Source: Oopsacas minuta
Lineage: Eukaryota; Porifera; Hexactinellida; Lyssacinosida; Leucopsacidae
Assembly (NCBI GenBank): GCA_024704765.1
Contig: JAKMXF010000177.1
Span: forward strand, 704,588-760,525
Direction of reading: 5' to 3'
Length of the DNA: 55,938 bases
The notes beneath the pieces are model-generated. The model did no database searches and was not told the DNA's origin. It saw nothing but the letters and a program-made list of their open reading frames with translations. Each line of letters starts with the position of its first letter. Position 1 is the first letter of the stretch. The translations under genes and the position numbers were made by a program. Shown piece after piece: positions 43,524-54,815 of the stretch.

Positions 43524-45089
43524 TGTGCTAAAATGCTACTACATTAATAAAACATAAATTTGGATAACAACAACAACAAATGGAATTGTTAAAATCGATT
43601 TAGTATGAAATTTCGTTGGGGATTTCTTGGGGATATGAAATATGATTAATCATATGATAAATCAATGGCGGCGCAAAAAGTTAGGCTAGTTAGGCCATGG
43701 CCTGACCACTTTACAATAGACCAAGCCAATAGCCTGACCGTCACTTAACACCTTCCGCCGCCTTTGTAAATCATAGAGATATAGATTTGGAAAAAAACAA
43801 CATATTTTTGAGGAGTTATTTATCGTTATGATGAATTGAACTTTTGGCTTTCTCAGAAGAAACTTACAAATTTTGTAGATTCAACCAACAACCTTAGCGC
43901 ATTAGGACATGTATCATAATAATCAAATATCATTGAAAAACAGTCTTTGGAGGAAGTGGCTATAACATATTGACTCTAATATCTCTCGTTCAAGGGCATT
44001 TACATGTTTTAATGTTTTGTCATATGAATGAAATATTTCAGACTTATATACATAGATTCGCGTATTACTACCCTTCTGGGCAAGTTTCATCAAGAGTTAG
44101 GCAACCCGTGCACCCTAAGTGTGCACCCTCATAATTATTTTTGGATGCGGGTCGTACCCAGGTAAAGGCCTGCTTCTGGGATGTGTGAATCGGCGGTCCT
44201 AGGCGCTAATATTGTATTAGTAGGGCAATTCGGCAAACTGGACAGTAGAGCAAGGAATTATCGAGGAGCGCCAGACGCTCCTCGAGGCGTATGGTTTTTG
44301 ATGGAATTATATTTAGGAGCGTGAAAATTGGAGATCTTTCACTATACTGTAACACTAATTTACGGATTCAGGCGTATGAAATTTGACAGGAGGAGCGCTA
44401 GGAGGGCGCTGCGAATAACCTTACAGTAGAGGTGTTAGGTTCAGAAAATATAATATATTCGATTATACAATTGAGAAATTTTTGGACCTCAAATGTGTAC
44501 ATTTGGGGAGTAGTGTCTCCCTTACCTCTCTCTAGATTCGCTAATGGGTGTGTACCAATGTCTTTACATTGTTATTTGTTTGTGGGACATTTTGGCTTAG
44601 CTTTATTTCTAGCCCTGGGTGTTATTTACTGGGCAATGAGCTAGGGGGTATATAATATTCTGGGATAGTCTAATATATTCCGAAAGATTATTTCCTGGTA
44701 TAATCTGGGGTAGGATAGATTATACCCAGGCATATTCCAGGATAAAGGTAAAATAGAAATGTTACTAGTATATATAGATAATGTTACCTAAGTATACGTA
44801 TTCATATTTTACATAGAGCGACTTGTGGAGGGTGAATAATAGTAATGCAAAACTACTTGTGGTTGGACCAAATCACATTGCAACCCCTGACCAAATACGT
44901 GTTAATTCTAAATATTTAGTCTAGGCAATTTTTAGGCCTGTCGGACCAAAATATTATTGATAATTTGGTCCGAACTGAATTACAAACCCGGACCGAATAT
45001 GCCTAAATATTTGGTCTGGGCAATTTTTAGGACGCCCCTAGGGTGGGGGCTATTACTCCACTAGTTTTTCAACATAAGAATAACTCAAA

Positions 45090-45610
45090 TCAATTAGTAA
45101 ACGCGCTTTCCAACACATTATCTAAATTGATTGTTTTCACAATATCTCTATTCCAAGAAAGTGACATCAAATCACTTGTCTAGTGCTATCAAGATTATAT
45201 CTAGCCCAATTAAATATTCTATTCATGGCACTAAAGCTGCTCTCGACTGTTGCAGGAATGACAGGGATGGTTTTGGAGATCGCAATTAACTTCATTAATT
45301 GAGGGAACAAATCTAAGTCTAATGGTTAGCCATCTTTTAGTACAATTTTGGCTATTTCGTTCTCACTTTTGAGGAGCATAAAATATAAGTGAGACAATTC
45401 TTGAAATGCTCGGCGATAAAACTTCCGGTATAGAAATAGGCTTGCTTATATTAATCTAAAGAATCTAATTAAGATAATAGTTGAATGTTATCATAAGGAA
45501 AACACCAATCAAATTCGTTGATACTATTGTTGATTAACTTGTCTCTTAGCTCTTGACATAAATAAGGATCAGAAAGATTGTTACTTCTGAATGATTGTAA
45601 AGGGTCTTCA
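45090..45610 (-). mobile_element. hAT transposase relic (dimerisation domain)
   Basis: On the minus strand: SDPYLCQELRDKL, then DLFPQLMKLIAISKTIPVIP, ATVESSFSAMNRIFNWAR (the hAT C-terminal dimerisation signature P.TSATAERSFS-type), then stops. Several in-frame stops; dead. Confidence 0.75.
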
Positions 45611-46180
45611 GTTCACAATGTATAGTAATCCCAACCTCTGAGCATTAGAGGCTGCTCTTCCAATAATTTCTGAATCTTTATCATTTATAATTGTTGTTTT
45701 ATTGGCTGTATCTCAGACAATAGAGATCCATTTTATGTTATTTTCCTGCATACATGAATTGAGACTTTTTTCAAAGATTTTTCAAAGAACTTCATGTAAA
45801 AGACGAGAAATATGAACATATGATATATTTTATGTTGCCAAAAATTGAGAAATTTTCGAAGATACACAAAAAGAGGTGTATCTGGCATGCCATATTTGGT
45901 CCCCCTGTAGTTAATGTACCCGGGGATAATCCTAATATGAAGACGGAAGGAATTAATGGATGGACGAAATCCCAACAACGATGAAGCAACTCATTCTATT
46001 TTATCGATGGTTCTAAAGAATCAGCCAAAAAGCTTCGAAAACATGCAACTAGGAAGTTATTGCGGTAATTATGCGAAATATCCACTCAGTGTTATGTTAC
46101 AGTCAGATTTTTCATAGAATCTATTACATTATTTGTCCAAATTTTCCAATAAACCGTAATAACGGTCTGATGGCCAGCAT

Positions 46181-46680
46181 ATGGAGAGTAATAGGTTGTG
46201 GTCTATGCTTGATAACACATGTATAATGAGATCTCGAAGATATGATACTGATATCCAGAAAATGTTCATGAAGAAACAGAACCGGCACAAAGTTATTCGT
46301 CAACAGCTGGAAATATGGCGAGGGATACGTTTCTGGGAAGTTTCTGGGAAGTTTCTGGAGCACAGGCCAAGAGCTCTGATTCAGAACTTGAAAGTCCTCC
46401 TGTTCTCCTCTTCCAATCAAACCTTCAGTCTCTCTACCCATTCAGCCCAGAAATCCTCACGCGTGCCAAAAGCCCTCAAGTAAAGCTAAACCTACCTCAA
46501 GTACTGCTAAGCCTGTCTCATCTACGGGAGAGGACTACTATGAGATATGTGGCGGCACCGAATTAATGGTCGAGTCGGCTTGAGAATACAGAACAACTTT
46601 GCCCCGATGAGATTCAGTGAGTAATGTGCGATATCTGTGGATCTTGGTATCATGACGAGCGATTATTGCCCAGATTGCTG
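46181..46680 (+). pseudogene. transposase-like tail with decayed PHD finger (possible)
   Basis: Two overlapping frames (46181-46483, 46315-46566) give a Ser/Pro/Gln-rich stretch, then CPDEIQ-stop-VMCDICGSWYHDER at 46601-46665. The last motif fits W.xCD.C..W.H..C of PHD fingers with Trp changed to TGA and the last Cys to Arg. Some Tigger/pogo-type proteins end in such a finger. Weak call. Confidence 0.35.
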
Positions 46681-46947
46681 ATGAAACAGCTTTCATTAGT
46701 AGTTAGAAAGGATTAGAATAGCCTATTATTGTAATATTATTGAATAAGACAGAGCTCTATTACATATCCAAAACTTTCGCATTCAAGAATAATCTTGGAA
46801 TATAGCCATTATCTTTCAATTACATTACTGATAGAAATTTGATATCTTACCAGATATGTACATTATATACATTTTACAGAATTAGAAAACTTTATATTTA
46901 TTATGATTGTTTACTAAATCTAATTTGTAGAGTTACAGAACTGAATT

Positions 46948-47796
46948 ATGGCTACAGCTAATCCTTTGGAGAGAATATTCTCTGTAGACTATAAGAACAA
47001 GTTACAACAAATAGTCAATGTTTGTAGATGGGGAAAGGGGCTAGATAATCTTGATGGACCAGAAGGTGTGACTATTGGTAATTCTACAGGAGATATCTAT
47101 GTAGCAGATAGAGGGAATCATTGTGTGAAAGTATTTGATAATAATTGTAAGAGTTTGTTCAAATTTGGAGATGAAGAAGGAGAAGGAAAGATGTATCATC
47201 CAATTGGGTTAGCTATATGTAGAGATAGAATTCTAATCACACAGAGAAGGAACTATATTTTAATATATCAAGTTAATGGGAAGTTTGTTTCTAGGATAGG
47301 AAAACCTGGGAAAGGAGAATTGGAATTTGATCATCCTCGTGGTCTAACATTTGATGAATCTAATGGAGAGGTATACATATGTGATTATAATAATAATCGT
47401 ATTCAGATACTTTCAAAAGAATTTGCCTTCAAAACACAGTTTGGATTAGATACCCTCAGATACCCTCTTGATGTTAAACTTTCTAAAGAAAGTATTTTTG
47501 TTCTAGAACATTCTAATCCTTGCCTTCATCTGTTCAACTACGATCTCATTCTACAGAAGAGTGTTATTTCTCGAGGAACTGGATTAATAATTCTTAGTCC
47601 AAGGTTTTTCTATATTGACACTTCAGACAATATTATCATCACAGATTATTATTCTAACAATTTTTCTATTTTCAACTCTCAATTCGAATTGATACATAAG
47701 ATATCTATACCTTATCCTACCGGTCTTACAGTAGATAATCAAGGAAGAGTAATTGTATCTAGTAGAGGAGGTTACAAGTGTCTTTACATATTCTAA
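46948..47796 (+). CDS. NHL-repeat beta-propeller protein
   Basis: 282 residues, intronless, the only plus-strand member of the three NHL genes. ATG 46948 (MATANPLERIFSVDYKNKLQ) is followed almost at once by the propeller: DGPEGVTIGNSTGDIYVADR, GNHCVKVFDNNCKSLF, HPIGLAICRDRILITQ, GKGELEFDHPRGLTFDESNG, NNNRIQILSKEFAFKTQFGL, YPLDVKLSKESIFVLE, NIIITDYYSNNFSIFNSQ, and YPTGLTVDNQGRVIVSSRGG. Six blades likely. No coiled coil or RING. Sequence order and spacing match the propeller of 21450-22682, so they are paralogues; this copy lost or never had the coiled coil. Confidence 0.88.
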   Translation: MATANPLERIFSVDYKNKLQQIVNVCRWGKGLDNLDGPEGVTIGNSTGDIYVADRGNHCVKVFDNNCKSLFKFGDEEGEGKMYHPIGLAICRDRILITQRRNYILIYQVNGKFVSRIGKPGKGELEFDHPRGLTFDESNGEVYICDYNNNRIQILSKEFAFKTQFGLDTLRYPLDVKLSKESIFVLEHSNPCLHLFNYDLILQKSVISRGTGLIILSPRFFYIDTSDNIIITDYYSNNFSIFNSQFELIHKISIPYPTGLTVDNQGRVIVSSRGGYKCLYIF

Positions 47797-48709
47797 CTTA
47801 CTTTTGCATTCCTAATAAGTTTCATGCTCAGAAATATTATTGTATCTATTATTGTACTACTATTCGTATGCTTTGTATTAATTCTTCTTCCTTTGTTTTG
47901 GTCATCACATAGAGTTAGCAATCAATCATACATTTACCTTTCATATGTGCTACTTGAATTACAATAGCCATCACTTAATAGGGTGACTTCAGGACCAAGA
48001 CTAATTGAACCGTTTAACCAGAGTTCTTAGAAATAATATATACAGCGGAAACCGCCTATTAGCAGCTATTTTCATGGCATAAAGTTCAGTTTTGTATGGT
48101 ATTTAAAGTGAATAATAGCGAAATTCGCGAAATAGCAAGGAAAGTCTTGCAAAAGGTTTCCACTGTATACGTAGATACTAGAGTTATATTTGGGGCCAGA
48201 AATAGATTACGAAATGGCTATTGACACCGGTCGGTCGCGGTCTTTGTCAATAGCCACTTAGTAATTAATATTGTCATGTTAACTATGTTAACCTTTTCCT
48301 TAAATTTCCCTAAAAATTTGCAAAATTATTTTTCATTGTATTAGAATTTTTTGAGATTTGCAAAAATTTGTTTACTTTATACTCATAAAAATAACAATAA
48401 ATTTACATATGAGAAATTTGAAAATACGAAATTCGGATTCAGCGTATTAGTTACCCCTGGTGGGTAGCCGTTTATAGCAACCCTGTATGTATGTTTTGAG
48501 ATTTGGATAATTTGTTTACTTTTATATTCATAAAAACAACAATAAATTAACGAGAGTATGACTTTTATGTACAAATATAATAGTCATAATTCATAAATAA
48601 GGAATAATAGTATAACACTAGTAAATAATACAATTGCACTTAGTATTCTTAAGTATATTTTACTTAATGGATTACTTAATTATTCCTTGGCATTTCTTTT
48701 TGGCGAAAA
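47797..48709. other. intergenic
   Basis: Holds the MITE at 48043-48165 and a short dispersed repeat (48425-48460). No gene. Confidence 0.45.
48043..48165. mobile_element. Tigger-like MITE (123 bp)
   Basis: Flanked by TA. Left CAGCGGAAACCGCCTATTAGC, right (reversed) CAGTGGAAACCTTTTGC. The CAGYGGAA-CC ends match those of 35394-36138, so probably one family. Confidence 0.85.
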
Positions 48710-49358
48710 ATGGATTTTCTCAATGAAAGTTGCGTTTCCAAATTCTTTAATTGTAATGATTCTCTGCTAATTTCTGAGCTGATGGAAACCGTTGGAAGTG
48801 CTCATAGCGATTCTTATTCCTTTTCAAAATAGAGAAGTTATACTCGGTCTCCAACAAATTTTGCATGGACTAAATGATACTTTTGTAACCCTTTCCACGC
48901 CAAGTCTCATAGCTGGATACAGATTCAATTTGACTACTCAATGTTTAAAGGTGGCATTGATAAATTGGGGAGATTTTCAAGAATGTGGAGGAATACTAAC
49001 GTGGACAGGAGAAGATGATATCACATTCATTGATAATGTAGAAATACAGGAGAAGTTGTCAGATTTCCACAATTATTGCCACGGTAGGCAACAACAAACT
49101 GACATCTTACATAGAGAAGTTAGAAAGAATGCAATTGAATTGCAAAATGCAATAGTTGATCTGGATAATATCATTCCAGACATGCCAATGGCCATGGATA
49201 GCTCTATCTTTTTATCTGAGAATGACTCACAAGAAGGAAACATTAACTCTTCAATTGACAATTCCTCCGAAGCAATTGGTGTAACAACTATAAATAATTC
49301 TGTACTTGCTGAAAACTCAGATTATAAACTAATAAAATCATCGAAAGGCCGGGACTAA
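48710..49358 (+). CDS. hypothetical protein (frame uncertain)
   Basis: ATG 48710 opens MDFLNESCVSKFFNCNDSLL..ELMETVGS and stops at 48831. A long overlapping frame (48792-49358) carries on with REVILGLQQILHGLNDTFVT, CLKVALINWGDFQECGGILT, HREVRKNAIELQNAIVDLDN and an Asn/Ser-rich tail. Joining them needs one frameshift near 48795-48830. The HREVRKNAIELQ part looks helical. I do not recognise the protein. It could be a host gene with a base error or part of the transposon relic just downstream. Confidence 0.35.
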
Positions 49359-49497
49359 TTGTCATACAGTGGCTATTTTCAATTTCCAACGTGAATCAAA
49401 TGGTAAACAACAATGGAGTGTATATATATTTTCAAGACACCTATGTTGAAAAAAAGATTAACACGGTCTTTATCATCCACCATTACTTCCAATTCCA

Positions 49498-49785
49498 ATG
49501 TGGAACAATTACCATCTGGTGGCAAATGGAATACCTACTACAACAAATTCATTTGAAGCTTGGCATCGTGCCTTCTCATCAACGGTTGCATCTCACCATC
49601 CTACCTTTTGGAAGTTTTATGAATCGCTAAAAATAGAACAATCAAGCGTGGAACTTAAACAAGCACACCGACCAAGTATAAAATCACTGGAAAGGGAATT
49701 CACATTAGTTGGATTAGTAATGAGCTATCACACGAGGCTTATCCATACCTACCTTAAAAGTATTACTTTTGAGGTGTCCCTTTAA
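49498..49785 (+). mobile_element. MULE-type transposase C-terminal relic
   Basis: LWNNYHLVANGIPTTTNSFE, AWHRAFSSTVASHHPTFWKF, YESLKIEQSSVELKQA. The sequence (I)WN.Y......RT.N..E.WH..F...V..HHP..WKF is the usual segment after the DDE core of MULE transposases in invertebrates. The DDE core itself is not present. Confidence 0.7.
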
Positions 49786-50628
49786 TTATCAAATCTTTTT
49801 CAGTATTGTTAGCATCTCCATTTTTTAGAATTAGCATTACCGTCATTATTATTTCTGTAGTATAGGTATTAGGTATTGATCCTTACTACCATATTTAAAT
49901 AAATGACTTATCATGTTGATTTGTTACAGTTTATCAAGTATTACTGATACAGTAGAACAGTGCTTCTCAATCAGGGGGATATCCCCCATTGGGGGGGGAT
50001 GGCAATACCGAAGAGGGGATATATATTTGGAGAGAACCATCTATACCTGGGGTGTGCGTAAATAATTTAGTCAGAGGAGGCTCCTCGCTATCGCTACTTA
50101 TTTTACATCTTTGTATTCAATTCCTCGCTCTTTTAAAAACCCATTTGCATTATACATCGATAAAGTTAGTACTCAGATACAATTATTGTTAATACTTTGT
50201 AAGCGCTACAATATAAGGGTTCGAAAAGATGGGATGTATCTGGCAAATATAATTTGCTTTTGTATGACAATTCATCAATTAGAATTAACAGTATATAGAT
50301 GTATATTTGCTTTATTTTTCAATTATCCGATATCAATTTTATCATTATCATTATAGTCCAGGATTTTGGTGAAAATCATCTGGTCATCCTATTAATTATA
50401 TAATTCTAAATAAGCTAATATTACTTCAATTCATGAATAGTTTCAATTTCATCACATAGGTATTGATATATATTCTAGAGTATAATCATCCCCAGTATAT
50501 TGTGTATTTATAGTATCATATCTATTGTAACATTCTGGCGGTGAATCCGCTCAATACCTATAATAGGTATAATCAAATGTTTTACTATAAATATCATGCA
50601 ACTCATAGTAGACTATATTTCTTATATA
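49786..50628. other. intergenic, with hAT-like terminus
   Basis: CAGTGCTTCTCAATCAGGGG at 49958 looks like a Charlie-type hAT end; no partner end was found. The stretch also contains the promoter side of REXO1. Confidence 0.4.
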
Positions 50629-53600
50629 ATGTTTCCATCTTCTGGATATTTCAGAGCTCTGCCTTGTCCTTATTTTCCCCAAGAGGAGTGTTATAGACCA
50701 CACTGTCAATTCAAGCACTCCAAACCTAAGATCCCAATCCGAACTGGTACATTTCCCCGCGAGAACCTCACAAAGAAACTACCTCACTTTCTACAACGAA
50801 ACACAACAGAACCAAAACATTCTCCAACCAGTAGTTCGACTGAAATTCTCCCAGACATATTCAACCACACTGAACCTACACAGTCAGTATGTGCTCCAGA
50901 TTTTACGTCAGTAGTTAATCCTGTCAGCTCCTCCTCCAGTCCTCCCGCCCCCAGATACAGCCCCTTACCCGAGAGCCCCCCCAACTCTGACCCTACCTCA
51001 ACCCTGCTTACTCAAGATGACAACACATCTCCTGAGATAGGAGAGGCATGCGAGGAGACTTTTATTTTCACTTCAGCTCCGACCTCTACTGACGATTCGA
51101 AATCTAACGAAAGTGAATCCACTATCGAGTCTAATATAGAAACGGATCTGTTAGGTTCCGCTAGTAATCCATCAGATTCAGAAATATCAAATGCAACATG
51201 TTCTGTATATGCTAATGATACTACTCCAGACGAGGGGACTTCCTTATTCTTACAGCCTGACATTATCGCGAAATTACAGGCTCCCTTAGCGCCTCTGAAG
51301 CGTCGCGCGGAATCTAGCACCTCTGAGACTTCTCAGTCTGACACTTCTCCTATAATCAAAAGGAAGAGAATGATGTTGACAGCTGAAAAACGGCCCAACG
51401 TATTAGTAATGTCCAAAACGATACCAAAATTATCGACAAATTCTATATTGATTGACAGAGATTCTATCTACATGCCGAAAAGCTCTAGGCTAGGTTCTAA
51501 TGTCATATCCAAAGTAACGACCTCAACCAAGCCATCTCTCCCCATGACTATGGACAGTAAGGTTCCTGTTAAGATGAGACAGAAATTCCTTGATAAAGTA
51601 TTCTCAGAATACGTCAAAGTCCTACCAGAGAATGACGCACATTCAAAAGTAAATTACCCAAATTTATTTTGGTGTATTTTCGTTAATTTGTTAGCTACTG
51701 CTAATTCAATTCATTTTATCCATAGCGACAGACACTCGCACGAATTGCATAGTTTGTTATTCAACGAATTGGAAACCTACCATATACCACGTGTTAACAC
51801 TGCATTTGTAAATCCGTTAGTGACTATACCGAAACAAATTTACTGTGTACCATAGCATGTAGTATGTAGGAATAGCTTGACTGTGTTGCATACATACTTG
51901 CGCAATTACTTTCATTCAAACCTTAATCATTGTGAGATACTATATACTATAGCGGTATCATAGCAACGTATTTATTGATCTACTTCGTGATGGTAGTATC
52001 AATAAAGAAGTATTAACCACTAGAATATTAACATCTGACCTCGATACGAACCGTTTATGACATGCACAATTCAGCACTATTTCTAAGATCACATCCATTA
52101 ATGCGGCTTAATGATGATAAAGAGATAAACACTGATCTTTTTTGGTGTAAGTTTTCACGGAAGTCTACATACGCACATGACGAATAGTTTTAATCAGCAA
52201 TATCGACACGAAATTTGTATATATCTGGTCATGCCAATTATTTTACATTTTTATGCGATCGATACTACTTTAACATGAAAGTTAAAATTCATCTTACTTT
52301 TTCTAATTGCCTCATTTTGGAAAACTAATTCTTAAACAATTTATTATTTATTTGACTGCCAGTTGAGGTTAAATTCTCTCAGATTACGATTTCTTAATAT
52401 ACAGTCGATTCTCTCTAGTTGTTCACATGTTTATACTTAAATCTCGTAATCGTTATTCACTTGGAATTCTCTAATTGTCAAGGGTTCTCTAATTGTCCGC
52501 TTCGGCCCATTTCCCACTAGTGAATAATTCGAGAGGATCCACTGTACTTGACTCTAATGAATGCTGCAATACTGGTGCCACTACGTCATAATTTTGTTAT
52601 AGGTGTGATATTTCTTCCAAGACTCGAAAATTGCCCGAGCCAGGGCTAAAATATCCCTGTATGACAAAAAAATTGTTCATACAGTTACATTGTCTCCATT
52701 CAATCCCGAACGCACAACATGTATATATTTATCAATACATCCAAAAGTATTATGTGATTGTTACGATATTTTGTGGTTAAGCTCGAAATTGTTAATAAAT
52801 ATTCGTGCTACTTACTAGATATGACTTTAGTATTTGAACTTGACATTAAGTACTTAGTGAACTTTCTATTAACGATTGGAAACTCCTGATTTCATCAACA
52901 TTCTTCAAATTCATATTTATTTTATTTTGGAGCCTGTAATTTGCAAATCAGAAAGATTTCTAAATTTGGCCAGAAGAATTTCATTTTTCATGTATTTATT
53001 CCAATTAAAGTATAGAATATTTAGGATTACGTATCATTTTTTGTAAAATATTTTGTTTTTCAAACACAATTTGATCAGTTCTCTATATGTAGGCAAAAGG
53101 TGATGAAAAGAAGATTTATGACCGTACAACAAACAAACAGACTTACACCGGCATCTGTTTAAACACGTTGAAGAAGATACGAATAAGAGTTAACAGAGCT
53201 CTAGGAAACAACAAACCGAATAAGTTAGACGATTCTAAATCTGTAAGCAAGAACGATACTACGAATTTGGACGTCGAAGCTACTACACCTGACTCAACAA
53301 CTGCAGTTATTTGTAATTCTAATATTATTAAATCCAAAGATTCGTTAACCTCTCTAGGTGCAGTTTCCACAGACAATACACCTACAACTCCATTTGGTGA
53401 TAATAGCGTATTGTTAAAATCATTTGACAGTTTAGCAGAGCGATTAAATATACCAGATAATTGTAATAAATCACAGAATAATGAATTTTATATTTTGCTT
53501 GAGAAATATTTGCTCACTGAAGAGCAATTGATTGAGAATGCTTACCCAATGAAGACCTCAATACAAGGAGTAGCAGAGATCAAGGTTACGCCCTCCTCAA

Positions 53601-54400
53601 CTGAACCCCACGATATTAACCCCAAAGCTAAGAGACATTGTTGTGCGCGTTGTGGTAAAAACTTTATAATAATGAATAATGGTAGTTACATGCGTGCTGA
53701 GGAATGCTGGTATCATCACGGTAAGGCTTACAACCAGAAAGTAGGTGGAGAATGGATTGCAGTGTTCAGTTGCTGTCAGAGTTCTTCATTCAATGGATGT
53801 CAGGTTGCCGACAAGCATGTAACGAGTGGAGAAAAGCCTGCAAAACGAACCGGTTACACTCTCCTACAGAAACCTACTGAAGGGAAAGAGAAGAGAATTT
53901 TCGCTTTAGACTGCGAGATGGTTTACACAAGCATTGGACTTGAATTGGCGCGTGTCTCTATCATAGACTACAACCATAACACTGTTTATGACAGCTATGT
54001 TAAGCCATACAATCAGGTGATTGATTACAACACTAGATTTAGTGGTATTACAGTGCCAAAACTAACTGGGATTCTACCAAACTTGAAACAAGTTCAAAGA
54101 GATTTGAAACAAATCATGTTCAATGACTCTATTCTAATCGGGCACAGTTTAGAAAGTGACTTAAAAGCACTGAAGATAATACATAACAGAGTGGTTGACA
54201 CTGCTATAGTATTCCCGCATAGAAAAGGGGGACTATTCAAGAGAGCATTGTCTACATTAACCCGTGAGTATTTAGAGAAGATTATACAAGACGATGAAGG
54301 AGGTCATGACAGTGTAGAAGATGCCATAGCTTGTATTGAGTTGATGGAATTACAAATTTCACAAGATAGAGAGAAATTACAGAAACAGAAGAAATTTTGA
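50629..54400 (+). CDS. REXO1: RNA exonuclease 1 homologue (two exons)
   Basis: Join of 50629-51648 and 53093-54400 gives 775 residues. The start MFPSSGYFRALPCPYFPQEE matches the N-terminus of animal REXO1, with a Cys/His cluster (CPYFPQEECYRPHCQFKH) like its CCCH finger; an ATG 33 bp upstream has nothing conserved. A Ser/Thr/Pro-rich linker follows, then VPVKMRQKFLDKVFSEYVKV. Intron 51649-53092 (1444 bp, GTAAAT...ATGTAG, phase 0) falls between ENDAHSK and AKGDEKKIYDR; the join restores the REXO1 order KKIYDRTTNKQTY..LNTLKK. Exon 2 has LLTEEQLIENAYP, a Cys/His cluster (CCARCGKNF...ECWYHHG), and the DEDDh exonuclease: FALDCEMVYT, IGHSLESDLKALKI, VVDTAIVFPH, HDSVEDAIACIEL. A 3'-5' RNA exonuclease, probably nuclear; human REXO1 also binds elongin A. 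Reading through into the intron would add 69 unconserved codons. Confidence 0.95.
52402..52544. mobile_element. Tigger-like MITE in REXO1 intron (143 bp)
   Basis: Flanked by TA. Left CAGTCGATTCTCTCTAGTTGTTCAC, right (reversed) CAGTGGATCCTCTCGAATTATTCAC. It sits inside the 1444-bp intron of REXO1. Confidence 0.88.
52585..52675. repeat. dispersed repeat, also at 6905-6995
   Basis: Same blocks as 6905-6995 (ACGTCATAATTTT, CCAAGACTCGAAAATTGCCC, CCCTGTATGAC), again in an intergenic or intronic setting. Confidence 0.5.
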
Positions 54401-54815
54401 GAATGGTAAGAGAAATTCGAAAGAAGAAATGCAAACAAATTAACCTTGAAGCAAAAGGCTATGGATTTATCAATAATAATAAATTATCTAGAAATAACAC
54501 ATTTGAAGAAATATAATTATTTCAGTATATCTCTGAACATTATTAAGCTTGTACGTAGATTGCATTAGATTTGAATTAAATATTGCAAACTATTCGTTTA
54601 GTATTTATGGCCATTGCTTAGTAGAAAGGACACTCACTCTATTCTTCTCTTCACCTAGTTTGTTTTGGTTAATTTAATCATTATCCATCGGATAATACTC
54701 CTGTATGACAGACAGTTTAACTACTTCCATTAACAGAACCCATGGGTTTTGGTCAGGGTTTCTTCCAGCTTTTATATGTAGCGCGCCTAAACGGGTTCTC
54801 GATTTCACTTACACG
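54401..54815. other. intergenic
   Basis: 3' flank of REXO1. No element recognised until the repeat edge at 54816. Confidence 0.45.

Larger units (their letters stand above)
43524..46947. other. intergenic, TE-rich
   Basis: A palindromic MITE-like pair lies near 43663-43770 (GGCGGCG...CGCCGCC). A perfect 9-bp hairpin lies at 44262-44284 (CGAGGAGCG/CGCTCCTCG). Two repeated blocks occur at 44865-45020 (TTTGGTC..ACAATTTTTAGG-like), with the hAT relic at 45090-45610 and the PHD-like relic at 46600-46680. No intact gene. Confidence 0.5.

Noticed and set aside
44262-44284. Perfect 9-bp hairpin, considered as terminator or RNA gene
   Set aside because: Eukaryotic context, no U-run and no further structure; more likely part of a MITE.
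51649-51855. C-terminal 69 codons continuing the first REXO1 exon
   Set aside because: They lie past a good donor, have no REXO1 similarity, and the phase-0 join to 53093 restores the conserved order.
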